A model generated the notes under the pieces. The model searched no databases. It saw only the letters and a program-made list of their open reading frames with translations, and had not been told where the DNA came from. This document shows positions 9,076 through 17,486 of a stretch of 64,000 bases of DNA, one piece after another. Position 1 is the first letter of the stretch; each line of letters starts with the position of its first letter. Source of the stretch: Pedobacter sp. ISL-64 (lineage in GTDB: Bacteria; Bacteroidota; Bacteroidia; Sphingobacteriales; Sphingobacteriaceae); contig NZ_JAGGPU010000026.1 of the NCBI RefSeq assembly GCF_018613605.1, positions 27,813 to 91,812 of the forward strand. The letters run 5' to 3'. Made by a program: the position numbers and the translations under genes.

Positions 9076-9840
9076 TTACAAAAACATACCACCCGATGCT
9101 TCAATTCGCTGCGCATTAATCCATCTCGAATCTTCAGTACATAAAAAGGCCACCACGCCACCAATATCATCTGGCAAACCTACGCGGCCTAAGGCAGTAT
9201 TTGAGGCAATTCCTGCATTTATTTGCTCGTTATCGCGCACTACACCACCTCCAAAATCAGTTTCAATGGCACCTGGAGCAACAACGTTAACTCTGATTCC
9301 TCTTACACCTAGTTCTTTAGCCTCATACCTTGTTAAGGTTTCCACAGCACCTTTCATCGATGCATAAGCTGCGTAGCCAGGGGTAGCAAAACGCGCCAAA
9401 CCAGTAGAAAGATTAATAATCCCACTGCCATCATTTAATAACGTTAAAGCCTTTTGGGTTAAAAAGAAAGTCCCTTTAAAGTGGATGTTTATCAAAGTAT
9501 CAAATTGTTCTTCGGTAGTTTCGGCAAAAGATGCATGAATGCCGATTCCTGCATTATTGATTAGAAAATCGAATTTTTCGGCATTAAAAACAGATTTTAG
9601 TACAGCTCTAACTGTTACGAAAAAAGCATCGAAAGTTTTGGTGTCGGCTACATTTAACTGTATCGCGGCAGCCCGTACCCCTAGCTGTTTTATTTCGTTA
9701 ACAGTAGCTTCTGCTTCTTCCTTTTTAGATTGGTAGGTAACAATTACACCAATTCCTTTTGCTGCAATTTTTAAAGCAGCATTTTTTCCTAATCCGCGGC
9801 TGCCACCGGTTACCAGGGCGATTTTATTTTGTGTTTCCAT
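9076..9840 (-). CDS. Short-chain dehydrogenase/reductase (SDR)
   Basis: Classical NAD(P)-dependent SDR of 254 residues. Motifs: GGSRGLG at 12-18, NNAG at 95-98, Ser145, and YASMK with Tyr159 and Lys163. The C terminus shows PDDIGGVVAFLCTEDSRW, typical of FabG-like SDRs, but no acyl carrier or fatty acid context is present, so a small-molecule ketone or aldehyde substrate is likely. It lies 86 bp downstream of an AraC-type regulator on the same strand. SDR plus AraC pairs of this form are common, and the regulator probably controls the SDR. Confidence 0.9.
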   Translation of the reverse strand: METQNKIALVTGGSRGLGKNAALKIAAKGIGVIVTYQSKKEEAEATVNEIKQLGVRAAAIQLNVADTKTFDAFFVTVRAVLKSVFNAEKFDFLINNAGIGIHASFAETTEEQFDTLINIHFKGTFFLTQKALTLLNDGSGIINLSTGLARFATPGYAAYASMKGAVETLTRYEAKELGVRGIRVNVVAPGAIETDFGGGVVRDNEQINAGIASNTALGRVGLPDDIGGVVAFLCTEDSRWINAQRIEASGGMFL

Positions 9841-9926
9841 TTTCTTTTAATTTGTTAAACAAAGTTAGATGGAAACCAGCTATAAAAATGGTGACAGCTT
9901 AAGTAAAAATGGTGACTGTTTAAGTT

Positions 9927-10334
9927 TTATATGGTGACAATTTCCTTATTTGCGGCCAAAGACTGGAAATAAGCTTCTCTGTACTGTTTTGGTGTTTGGC
10001 CAGAGAAATGTTTAAAAAACTTGGTAAAGTTAGATGGATCATAGGTTAGTGTCCTTGCAATTTCGGCAATAGGCATACTTACATTCTGTAACATCGATTT
10101 CGAAATTTCCATTAAACGTTCTTCAAAGAAATAACAAGGTGAGTGGCCTGTAGCCGATTTAATGGTATTGCTTAAGTGTGTGGGGTGAACGTGAATAAGC
10201 TCGGCAAAATCCCTTACTTCGAACATCTCAGTTGCCTTGCCCGATACCACATCATCTAAATGTTTATCCAGCTCTTTTAAAAAATCTGCTGCAATTTCGT
10301 GTTGACGGGCAAAAAATTTCTGTGGGATTTTCAT
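9927..10334 (-). CDS. AraC-family DNA-binding protein (HTH only)
   Basis: This 135-residue protein is almost entirely an AraC/XylS double helix-turn-helix domain. The first HTH lies around EVRDFAELIHVHPTHLSN and the second around MPIAEIARTLTYDPSNFTKFF, ending in the family motif GQTPKQYRE. There is no N-terminal cupin or other sensory domain, so ligand response, if any, must come from elsewhere. It is encoded just upstream of the SDR gene and is its likely regulator. The basis is family knowledge plus context. Confidence 0.9.
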   Translation of the reverse strand: MKIPQKFFARQHEIAADFLKELDKHLDDVVSGKATEMFEVRDFAELIHVHPTHLSNTIKSATGHSPCYFFEERLMEISKSMLQNVSMPIAEIARTLTYDPSNFTKFFKHFSGQTPKQYREAYFQSLAANKEIVTI

Positions 10335-10425
10335 ATCAAAGCGATTCTGGCTTAAACAAATATAATATTCGGATAAATGAATATGAAATCTGAAAGTTAT
10401 TTGTGACCAATAGATTATTAAATGT

Positions 10426-10457
10426 AAAAACCGCTGATTTTTAGACCAACGGTTTTA
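10426..10457 (-). terminator. Rho-independent terminator after the duplicated-domain lipoprotein
   Basis: On the minus strand AAAACCGTTG pairs with CAGCGGTTTTT around a 10-nt loop, ending in a T-run. It lies 20 bp after the stop of the lipoprotein gene at 10477. Confidence 0.7.
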
Positions 10458-10476
10458 TATTTTAAAAAGTTAATAC

Positions 10477-11355
10477 TTATTTTTTGCTAAAGGGTAGGTC
10501 AAAAATACCATCTGTTACCGTTACTGATGTATTAATCGTCGTATTTTCATTTGGTGCTTTAAATGAAAATGTTCCTTTTAATTTACCACTAGCTTCACTT
10601 GTAATCACCAATGTACCACTTGTAGCAGTAAATGAGCCTGTAGGTGTTTGGTCTTTCATGTAAGATCCAATTCCATCGGTTACGAGATCGTAGGTACCTA
10701 CGCCTTTATAATCTATTACAGAAAGAATCATTCGTTTATCACCATTTATAGTTACAATGGTAAGTAAATTCCCAATAATTGGAGTGTTGATTGATGTTGC
10801 TTCACCGGTAAAACCAATTGTGGTACCATCTACTTTTGCACTTAAATTATTCGTGCTGTTATTGGTTTCGGGTAGTTTAACCGGAACCAAACTGATCATA
10901 AACTGTCCATCGCTGATGGTTTTGCTTGTTGCAGTAGATTGATTTTCGCCTTTAAACTCAAAAGTGCCCTTAATGTATTTGTCTGCTAAGTAACTGGTTA
11001 TCTTTATTTTTCCTGATGTATTGCCTATGTAAGCATCTTGTAATCCGGATGTACTCAAAAGGTAAATTGCCATATTGTTATCCGATAAATTATAGGTGCC
11101 AACACCTTTAAAACCGCTGATCAGTAAACTAAAGCCAGTATTAATTCCTTTGTTACCCGAGATTTGGACACTTATTTCTCCACCTACATCATAAACCTGG
11201 GCAGTAGCTAACGTACATTGCACTAAAGCACCATCAACTTTTGCGCTCATTGTAGATAAAGCCCATTCCTGATGGTAATCGATTTCTTTTTTGCAGGATG
11301 ACGTAATTAAAAGGCATATGAGTGCCAGTAGCGATAATTTGAAAGGTACTTTCAC
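10477..11355 (-). CDS. Lipoprotein with two tandem copies of one domain
   Basis: Predicted lipoprotein of 292 residues. The hydrophobic signal ends in a lipobox at LLITSSC, followed by KKE. Two halves repeat the same pattern. Each opens with SAKVDG, has a central stretch ending KGVGTY(N/D)L, then a (K/T)LxIT segment, then KGTF(E/S)FK, and finishes with a DGxF motif (about residues 35-150 and 165-290). The layout recalls DUF6252-type Bacteroidota lipoproteins, a comparison I hold loosely. Function unknown. It is probably surface- or periplasm-facing. Confidence 0.75.
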   Translation of the reverse strand: MKVPFKLSLLALICLLITSSCKKEIDYHQEWALSTMSAKVDGALVQCTLATAQVYDVGGEISVQISGNKGINTGFSLLISGFKGVGTYNLSDNNMAIYLLSTSGLQDAYIGNTSGKIKITSYLADKYIKGTFEFKGENQSTATSKTISDGQFMISLVPVKLPETNNSTNNLSAKVDGTTIGFTGEATSINTPIIGNLLTIVTINGDKRMILSVIDYKGVGTYDLVTDGIGSYMKDQTPTGSFTATSGTLVITSEASGKLKGTFSFKAPNENTTINTSVTVTDGIFDLPFSKK

Positions 11356-11387
11356 GAGCGTTAATTGTTTGGTTAATTAATAATATG

Positions 11388-12068
11388 CTAAGATAAAGAA
11401 AACTGATACAATTTTTTAACAAATTTCGCGCGCTGGTACCAATCGTTATAAACCAATTCTACTTGCCTCACCTCGAAAGTGCCAAAATCAAAATCCCTGT
11501 ACTTTTCGATAAGACTAAGCAAAGCGTTTATATGGATTAACTCCGATCTGAAACGGATTACGGTAGCGTGGGCGGTTTGGATGGCATAACGTTTATCGAT
11601 ACTCTGTTGCAGATCTGAATTTTTAAAGCCAGCTCGCAAATCATCTCTGATTTCGTTTAAGGTATCGGTTAAAAAACCTTGAATTAAAATGCAGGATGCC
11701 GATGCCGTAAGTCCTTTAAACTGAATCTTGAAACGCTTATGTCTGGCTAAAACCTGTTGGATGAGTTGAATGTAATCCTCAACATCGATATCCTTTAAGC
11801 CGAAGCCCTCATAACAGGAAATGATAGACATTAGGGTAATGTGTATGTCGGTATTCTGATAATAATATTGATCAGGTTCAATTGCTTTTGCTTCAGTTAA
11901 AAACTGTTGGATTTTACCTTTAGTTTCAGTGTCTGGCCTGATTACCAGTGTGATTCCAAAACGCTGATCGGTATCTGAATCGATTAAATGATCTGTTTCA
12001 TAATTTCCGGCAGATATCTTTGCGATTGATTCGGTATAAAGTTTATGGTAATGCTCGGTTAAATTCAT
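11388..12068 (-). CDS. 2H phosphoesterase superfamily protein
   Basis: This 226-residue soluble protein has the paired HxTx motifs that define the 2H phosphoesterase fold (LigT/CPDase-like): IHITL at about residue 75 and AHATV at about residue 165. Such enzymes act on 2',3'-cyclic phosphates or RNA ends. The wider spacing and the QRFGITLVIRP opening place it in a less-studied branch. The start is ATG 12068. A hairpin element follows upstream on the plus strand (12109-12178), and the gene runs in the same direction as the lipoprotein 32 bp downstream. Confidence 0.7.
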   Translation of the reverse strand: MNLTEHYHKLYTESIAKISAGNYETDHLIDSDTDQRFGITLVIRPDTETKGKIQQFLTEAKAIEPDQYYYQNTDIHITLMSIISCYEGFGLKDIDVEDYIQLIQQVLARHKRFKIQFKGLTASASCILIQGFLTDTLNEIRDDLRAGFKNSDLQQSIDKRYAIQTAHATVIRFRSELIHINALLSLIEKYRDFDFGTFEVRQVELVYNDWYQRAKFVKKLYQFSLS

Positions 12069-12108
12069 TTTTTGTACACAAAAAGAAAGCGTATCACCGA
12101 TACAGGAT

Positions 12109-12178
12109 TGTCATACTGAGCCTGTCGAAGGACCTACTTAGATTTGTAGTAAAGCGTTTCGACAGGCTCAACGTGACA
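12109..12178. repeat. Family-C inverted repeat (TGAGCCTGTCGAAGG)
   Basis: The left arm TGTCATACTGAGCCTGTCGAAG and the right arm TTCGACAGGCTCAACGTGACA are complementary with few mismatches. The same element occurs at 22897-22966 and 40230-40302, with single arms at 53351 and 53601. Confidence 0.75.
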
Positions 12179-12260
12179 GATTGAGGGAAAATTAACTTTA
12201 TGATCTCTCAAATATTATAAATCTACCTTGGACGCCCTCAGGTGTCTAAGGTGGTTAAAA

Positions 12261-13904
12261 TTAGGCCAACAAAGTTTTCCAACTCACTGCTGATCCTATT
12301 ATGTTTCCTAAATCGGCTATGGCTACACGTTCTTGCGCCATGCTATCGCGATGGCGGATAGTAACCGTATTGTCTTCTAAACTCTGGTGATCAACCGTAA
12401 TACAGAAAGGCGTACCAACAGCATCCTGACGGCGATAACGTTTACCGATAGCATCTTTCTCTTCATAAATACAGTTAAAATCAAATTTCAAGGTATCCAT
12501 AATCTCACGGGCCTTTTCAGGTAAACCATCTTTTTTGGTCAATGGGAAAACAGCCACTTTGTACGGCGCCAAAGCTGGGTGTAAACGCAATAACGTACGG
12601 CTATCCTGTTTATCATCGGTGCTTAAATCCTGCTCTTCAAAAGCATTAATCATGGTTAACAAGAACATACGGTCTAAACCAATAGATGTTTCGATTACAT
12701 AAGGAATGTAATTGCCATAAGGTTTACCTTCTTCGTTTAAGTCGTTATCGAAATACTGCATTTTTTTGCCTGAAAACTTCTCATGCTGCTTTAAATCGAA
12801 ATCGGTACGGCTATGGATCCCTTCAACTTCTTTAAATCCGAATGGGAATTCGAACTCAATGTCAGTAGCCGCATTGGCATAGTGGGCTAATTTTACGTGG
12901 TCGTGGTAACGGTATTTTTCGGGCGGAGTTCCTAAAGCTTTATGCCATTTTAAACGAGCTTCTTTCCAGTATTCGAACCATTTTTTATCTTCACCCGGTC
13001 GTACAAAAAATTGCATTTCCATTTGCTCAAATTCGCGCATACGCATAATAAACTGGCGGGCAATTACTTCATTTCTGAAAGCCTTACCAATCTGCGCAAT
13101 ACCGAAAGGAATTTTCATCCTTCCCGATTTTTGAACATTTAAAAAGTTTACGAAAATGCCCTGTGCTGTTTCCGGACGAAGATAAACTTCATCGCTGCCT
13201 TCAGCCATTGCACCGAATTGAGTGCTAAACATCAGGTTAAACTGGCGTACATCAGTCCAGTTAGAAGTTTTAGAAATAGGGCAGATTACTTTATAATCAA
13301 CAATTAAATCTTTTAGCTGTGCTAAATTTTCAGATTTAAGCGCAAGGTTCATTTCTACCTCAAGTGTTAAACCCTTTTTAACGAATCTCCAGCTCGCTTC
13401 CTCAACAAAAGGATATTTACTGTGATCTAAAATCGTTTTCTCATCTTTAAATGTTGGCACCCAGCTCGCCTGACCTTCATCACTTAAGCCCAATATTTCT
13501 TGTTGAAATTCTTCAAATTTTGCTTTGTTTTCTGCACTGAAATTGGCCAGTTCCGAATATAGCTCATCAATTTTATTCTCTAATAACTGATCGGCACGGT
13601 AACGTTTTTTAGAATCCTTGTTATCGATCATTGGGTCGTTAAAACCATCAACGTGTCCGCTGGCTTTCCAAACCTTAGGGTGCATAAAAATTGCAGAATC
13701 AATCCCAACAATGTTTTCATGCATTTGTACCATGGCTTTCCACCAGTAGGTTTTAATGTTGTTTTTTAACTCGGCACCCAATTGGCCGTAATCGTAAACG
13801 GCACTTAAGCCATCATATATTTCGCTGCTCTGAAATACAAAACCGTATTCTTTAGCGTGTGATATTACATTTTTAAATTGTTCGTCGTTATTCTTTTGAG
13901 CCAT
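12261..13904 (-). CDS. glyQS: Glycine--tRNA ligase, single-chain alpha2 type
   Basis: Class II aminoacyl-tRNA synthetase that charges tRNA-Gly with glycine in the cytoplasm. Recognisable parts are the N-terminal YGFVFQSSEIYDG and YDYGQLG segments, the KASGHVDGF strand, the motif 2 region FRNEVIARQFIMRMREFEQM, an ETSIGLDR motif 3 stretch, and a C-terminal anticodon-binding domain after about residue 450 (APYKVAVFPL). At 547 residues it is somewhat longer than Firmicutes GlyQS, mainly through an insert at about residues 95-160. A -7 element lies at 13912-13919, 7 nt before the ATG, so the mRNA may be leaderless. Confidence 0.95.
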   Translation of the reverse strand: MAQKNNDEQFKNVISHAKEYGFVFQSSEIYDGLSAVYDYGQLGAELKNNIKTYWWKAMVQMHENIVGIDSAIFMHPKVWKASGHVDGFNDPMIDNKDSKKRYRADQLLENKIDELYSELANFSAENKAKFEEFQQEILGLSDEGQASWVPTFKDEKTILDHSKYPFVEEASWRFVKKGLTLEVEMNLALKSENLAQLKDLIVDYKVICPISKTSNWTDVRQFNLMFSTQFGAMAEGSDEVYLRPETAQGIFVNFLNVQKSGRMKIPFGIAQIGKAFRNEVIARQFIMRMREFEQMEMQFFVRPGEDKKWFEYWKEARLKWHKALGTPPEKYRYHDHVKLAHYANAATDIEFEFPFGFKEVEGIHSRTDFDLKQHEKFSGKKMQYFDNDLNEEGKPYGNYIPYVIETSIGLDRMFLLTMINAFEEQDLSTDDKQDSRTLLRLHPALAPYKVAVFPLTKKDGLPEKAREIMDTLKFDFNCIYEEKDAIGKRYRRQDAVGTPFCITVDHQSLEDNTVTIRHRDSMAQERVAIADLGNIIGSAVSWKTLLA

Positions 13905-13911
13905 AATGCAG

Positions 13912-13919
13912 CAAAGATA
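13912..13919 (-). promoter_or_regulatory. -7 promoter element of glyQS, leaderless spacing
   Basis: TATCTTTG on the minus strand matches TAnnTTTG exactly and ends 7 nt before the ATG at 13904. Directly upstream (13925-13959) is a 7-bp word array. Confidence 0.65.
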
Positions 13920-14226
13920 ATAAAAAGGCGGAGGGTTTAAAGGTATAAGGCTGAAGGTTTTTGATCAATGGTAAAGGAACTGCAGATTTTAGAATTTCTG
14001 CACATAACTTAGGTGTTATAAGGTGTCTTAGGTGGTCTGAAACAGACGAAAGGTGTCTTATCCGTCCTTAAATTCTTATATGGTTCAAAATAATTAGGAA
14101 AGCAATAGTCGCGCTAATCGGTTTCGGAGCTCCTGCTTTCCGCTTTAATCGTTACACTCGTGCTCGCTTCAATACAGGTTTAGGTGGCAGGAAATGTGAA
14201 ACTATTAATGTTTAAATATAGGGTGC
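13920..14226. repeat. Word arrays and family-A repeat upstream of glyQS
   Basis: No gene. Positions 13925-13959 are a period-7 array (AAGG-type words). At 14021-14050 AGGTG recurs at 10- and 9-bp spacing. Positions 14097-14188 are a family-A dispersed repeat in minus orientation, from CCACCTAAACC through AAAGCGGAAAGC to GCTTTCC. Confidence 0.55.
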
Positions 14227-14266
14227 AAAAAAAAATCGATGTAACTAAATGTCACACCGATTTTTA
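14227..14266 (-). terminator. Rho-independent terminator after the subtilase/I9 operon
   Basis: On the minus strand AAAAATCGGTGT pairs with ACATCGATTTTT (one mismatch), then a run of T. It is placed 31 bp after the stop of the I9-like gene. Confidence 0.8.
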
Positions 14267-14297
14267 AAATTAAGAAAGTGATTAGGTTTTTGTTGGC

Positions 14298-14501
14298 TTA
14301 AATGCTGATGTCCCTTTCCTCTTCAACACTTAATACGCCTTCAATTTTTTTGATATCTGCAATTTTATGATTGCCCGGAACAATTACGATTACACCAATT
14401 GAATCTAAAGCTTCTGTATCTTTGATACCTATTTTGCTTAACTCGTTAACTACTTGGTTTATAGTCCCATCCTGTACAGATATTAACCATTTTGTTTTCA
14501 T
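14298..14501 (-). CDS. Free-standing I9 propeptide-like miniprotein
   Basis: This 67-residue protein fits the inhibitor I9/subtilisin-propeptide fold (beta-alpha-beta-beta-alpha-beta). A first strand TKWLISVQ is followed by a helix INQVVNELSKIG, strands around LDSIGVIVIV, a second helix IADIKKI and a last strand EGVLSVEEERDISI. It has no signal peptide. It overlaps the upstream subtilase gene by 4 bp (ATGA), which implies translational coupling. By family logic it would bind the active site of the adjacent subtilase as an inhibitor or folding helper in trans; that role is inferred. A terminator follows. Confidence 0.7.
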   Translation of the reverse strand: MKTKWLISVQDGTINQVVNELSKIGIKDTEALDSIGVIVIVPGNHKIADIKKIEGVLSVEEERDISI

Positions 14502-15919
14502 CTTATAATTTTTTCAATTGGGCCAATTGGATCGATAGGGAATTTCGGATTAACTAAAATAGGGAATTTATCAATTGGGAATCTATCAATTGGGTATTTT
14601 ATCAATCTTGTTTTTGTAGGCGCTTGTACTAATCCTGCACCTACATCTCTGCCTGGTAAAGGTAAAGTTTTCGCGGTTGAGGTTAATTTTCTCCACAAAT
14701 TAATCCCTCTCAGACCCGATGCCTGTGCCCATAGTGCGGCAATACCGGCAACATGTGGGGTAGCCATACTGGTTCCATTCCAGCTTGCGTATTTAGTCGG
14801 TAATTTTGTAGAAGAGTACACATTAACACCCGGAGCAGCAATATCTACAGCACCATAAGTTGGGTAAAGGCCTCCGTTAGAAAAAGCCGCTACGTTCATA
14901 TTTACATCTACAGCACCTACAGCCATTATTGATGGACAATTTGCAGGGTGCATTACCTGTCTAACAGTGCCTGGTCGTGCCGAATCATTTCCTGCAGCAG
15001 CAATAATTAAAGTACCTTGTGCTAAAGCACGGGCGGCAGCGGTTTCAAAAACAGCAGAATAGCCTGCTCCGGTTACAAAGCCTCTTAACGACATGCTTAC
15101 CACATCACAACGGTTGGCAATTGCCCAGTTAATGCCGGCAAGAATGCCTCCATCTCCACCAGAACCACCATTGCTTAAAACTTTTCCGATATAAATACTG
15201 GCGGCATAAGCAATACCGTATCTTTCTGTTGCCGATGGCGAACTAGAAGGACCACAGGCAGTACCAGTACAGTGTGTACCGTGGCCATGTCCATCCTGTG
15301 TACTTTCTCCGCTAATAAAACTTTGATGAACAACAGGACGGCCAGCAAAATCAGGGTGGCTAAAGTCGAAACCAGTATCCAATATGGCTACTTTAATGCC
15401 TGCACCATTGTAAGGGTTGTACCTTAAAAAGCTGGTTGGCACAACATTGGTTGCTTTTAATCCCCAGGTAGCACCAACAGATTCTACTTCCGATTCTTGC
15501 TCTTCATAATTGTAATCTTCTGTTTCGCTTCCAACCAACACGTTGGTCATTTGGTTTACCGCGTCTCTGTAACCCTCTACATAATTTTGGGTACTTTCAT
15601 CCAGCATTCCAATAGCATAAACTACTCTTTCCTTTTCTACAATCATTTCACTTTCGCCTAAACTGCTGATTGAATTTTCAATTTTCGGTTTTTCGTTTAC
15701 GATAGCAATTCCCAGCTTGTCTAGTATGATACCATCAGTTTTAGCGAGGTCTTTATCTGTGAAAAATTCGTTTTCAAATTCTAAAGAGCTTTTTAGGTTC
15801 AGTCCGCTAATAGAATTGATCTGGTTAATAGAATCGGAGGTGTTGGATCCTTCTGGTAGTAGTACAAGGTATCTTCCTGTGTACTCTACTTTTTCTTCTT
15901 TTTTCAAGGTTTTTGACAT
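14498..15919 (-). CDS. S8 subtilisin-like serine peptidase with FPID-repeat tail
   Basis: Subtilase of 473 residues. The catalytic triad is Asp181 (ILDTGFD), His213 (HGHGTHC) and Ser384 (NGTSMATPHVAG), with oxyanion Asn311 (AAGND). An N-terminal region (about residues 15-102) looks like a diverged I9 propeptide in cis (RYLVLLPEG at the start, MIVEKERVVYAI at the end). No signal peptide is visible: the protein starts MSKTLKKEEK, so it may act in the cytoplasm or leave by another route. The C terminus (442-468) repeats (Y/F)PI(D) four times in a Pro/Ile-rich tail. It overlaps the I9-like miniprotein gene by 4 bp, forming a two-gene operon. Confidence 0.9.
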   Translation of the reverse strand: MSKTLKKEEKVEYTGRYLVLLPEGSNTSDSINQINSISGLNLKSSLEFENEFFTDKDLAKTDGIILDKLGIAIVNEKPKIENSISSLGESEMIVEKERVVYAIGMLDESTQNYVEGYRDAVNQMTNVLVGSETEDYNYEEQESEVESVGATWGLKATNVVPTSFLRYNPYNGAGIKVAILDTGFDFSHPDFAGRPVVHQSFISGESTQDGHGHGTHCTGTACGPSSSPSATERYGIAYAASIYIGKVLSNGGSGGDGGILAGINWAIANRCDVVSMSLRGFVTGAGYSAVFETAAARALAQGTLIIAAAGNDSARPGTVRQVMHPANCPSIMAVGAVDVNMNVAAFSNGGLYPTYGAVDIAAPGVNVYSSTKLPTKYASWNGTSMATPHVAGIAALWAQASGLRGINLWRKLTSTAKTLPLPGRDVGAGLVQAPTKTRLIKYPIDRFPIDKFPILVNPKFPIDPIGPIEKIIR

Positions 15920-16184
15920 GGTTTAAGTTTTTTAAGTTTTGCCTACTCTATTCAGGATTTTCGGCTTATTCCCATTGGTGTTTTTTGTTGTTAAACACTA
16001 ATCCAAAGTTGAAACAGTTGGCGCAGAAAAACCTTAGGTAAACCACTAGAAATCAATGGTGAAAGCAACAAAATAAAAAGCGGTAAAAACAACAATAAAA
16101 TATGGGGAAAACCCCATCTGTTATCTATAAAAGTTTTATCACATTTGGGAATAAAAGTTAACTTTAATTAAAACTCAAAAAATT

Positions 16185-16826
16185 ATGGAAATGCAACATC
16201 TACCTAGCTATGCTATCGTATTTTTATGTGGAGCACTAGTATGTTATCTGTTACTAAAACTAATCGATCTTATGAAAACAAATGAAAGGCGGGGACGTCC
16301 AAATACCATGGATCCGGCAATAATCCAACAAATGGTAGATAATTACCGCAACAACCATTTAGCAGCAATTAATAAAGTATTGGGAATAAACGATGCCCAT
16401 TCTGTTTCTTTCGGTTTAAAAACCCTAAAAAAATTCATCGCTGATATCGAATTTTTTAGTAAAAAAGCAGACCCGCGCATTGCTGATGGTGCACTGGGTA
16501 TCCGTTTCTATTACGCTGCTTATCCAAAAGACAACGAATGGAATGGTTTTGAGGATGAGAAATCGATAGGAAAAAATTATGCCCAAAAACATACACTTGT
16601 TATGATTCCTACTTTAAAGAAAAAGAGCAGCGATGGAAGCTACCAGGATTACGACTTTAACCCTTTAGACCGTGCTACTTTCCCTCTAAAAGAAAGAGAA
16701 AAAGAGCAACCCATTACCTTAATGGCCATAAGTTCGGATAGTAGTGACAGTCAATCGCGTGAGGTAATGGCTCAAAACCATGGACAAACCATTCCACCAG
16801 CCGATTCAGCAATAGAAACCTATTAA
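16185..16826 (+). CDS. Unrecognised membrane-anchored protein of a two-component operon
   Basis: I do not recognise the family. The 213-residue protein has one N-terminal membrane helix (about residues 7-27, YAIVFLCGALVCYLLLKLI). A soluble part follows, with a helical middle (NHLAAINKVLG) and an aromatic-rich segment (GIRFYYAAYP). It ends in a Ser-rich, probably disordered tail from about residue 180. It is the first gene of a tightly packed four-gene operon: 12 bp to the next gene, a multi-TM protein, then a histidine kinase and a response regulator. A sensory or accessory role for that kinase is inferred from position only. Confidence 0.7.
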   Translation: MEMQHLPSYAIVFLCGALVCYLLLKLIDLMKTNERRGRPNTMDPAIIQQMVDNYRNNHLAAINKVLGINDAHSVSFGLKTLKKFIADIEFFSKKADPRIADGALGIRFYYAAYPKDNEWNGFEDEKSIGKNYAQKHTLVMIPTLKKKSSDGSYQDYDFNPLDRATFPLKEREKEQPITLMAISSDSSDSQSREVMAQNHGQTIPPADSAIETY

Positions 16827-16838
16827 TATCTTGATGAA

Positions 16839-17486
16839 ATGAACGACTTCCAGAAATTTTTGAGCGACATTTTTCTCTGGATTGAAGGAGGGGCTGCATT
16901 GATTGCGTTTTGCTACTTTAAACGGTTAAAGGGACAACATTGGAGGTATTTTATCTATTATCTGACCACTATTTTTATCTGTGAAGTAATTGGGAAATGG
17001 GGAGGGGAATATATCAGCTTTTCAAAAACTAAATATTATAACTATATCGTTATCCCTTTCCAGTTTATCTTTTTTTACTGGCTTTATGCCGTAAAATCAT
17101 TTAAGGATAAAAGATTATTTTGGATACTCTCTTTGTTGTACATAATTTCATTTATACTCAGCAGATTATTCTTTAAGGAAAGTAAAGTATATTTTTCCTT
17201 TAGCTATACTTTTGGATGTTTACTCCTAATGTTTTTGGTTATCAAAGAATATTATAATCAGGTAAACTCAATCAACATTCTCAACTTTCAAGAAAATAGA
17301 ATGTTTTATATTAATTTAGGCGTAACCTTATTCTATATCGGTACATTACCTTTTCTTACGTTTTATTCGTTATTGCGGGCTTATATCCAGATCTGGAATA
17401 TTTATTTCGATTATTTTCTGGTATCAGGGATTGTAATGTATGTATTATTCTCAATTTCATTTATATGGGGAAAACAGAGCTCTTAA
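16839..17486 (+). CDS. Polytopic membrane protein, candidate sensor partner of the kinase
   Basis: Unrecognised 215-residue inner-membrane protein with six or seven hydrophobic segments at about 15-26, 38-50, 68-82, 91-107, 118-134, 156-175 and 187-208, and very short loops rich in Phe and Tyr. It overlaps the histidine kinase gene by 22 bp, so the two are translationally linked. Because the kinase has only one helix and no input domain, this protein is a good candidate for its sensing part. That role is inference; transport is another possibility. Confidence 0.7.
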   Translation: MNDFQKFLSDIFLWIEGGAALIAFCYFKRLKGQHWRYFIYYLTTIFICEVIGKWGGEYISFSKTKYYNYIVIPFQFIFFYWLYAVKSFKDKRLFWILSLLYIISFILSRLFFKESKVYFSFSYTFGCLLLMFLVIKEYYNQVNSINILNFQENRMFYINLGVTLFYIGTLPFLTFYSLLRAYIQIWNIYFDYFLVSGIVMYVLFSISFIWGKQSS

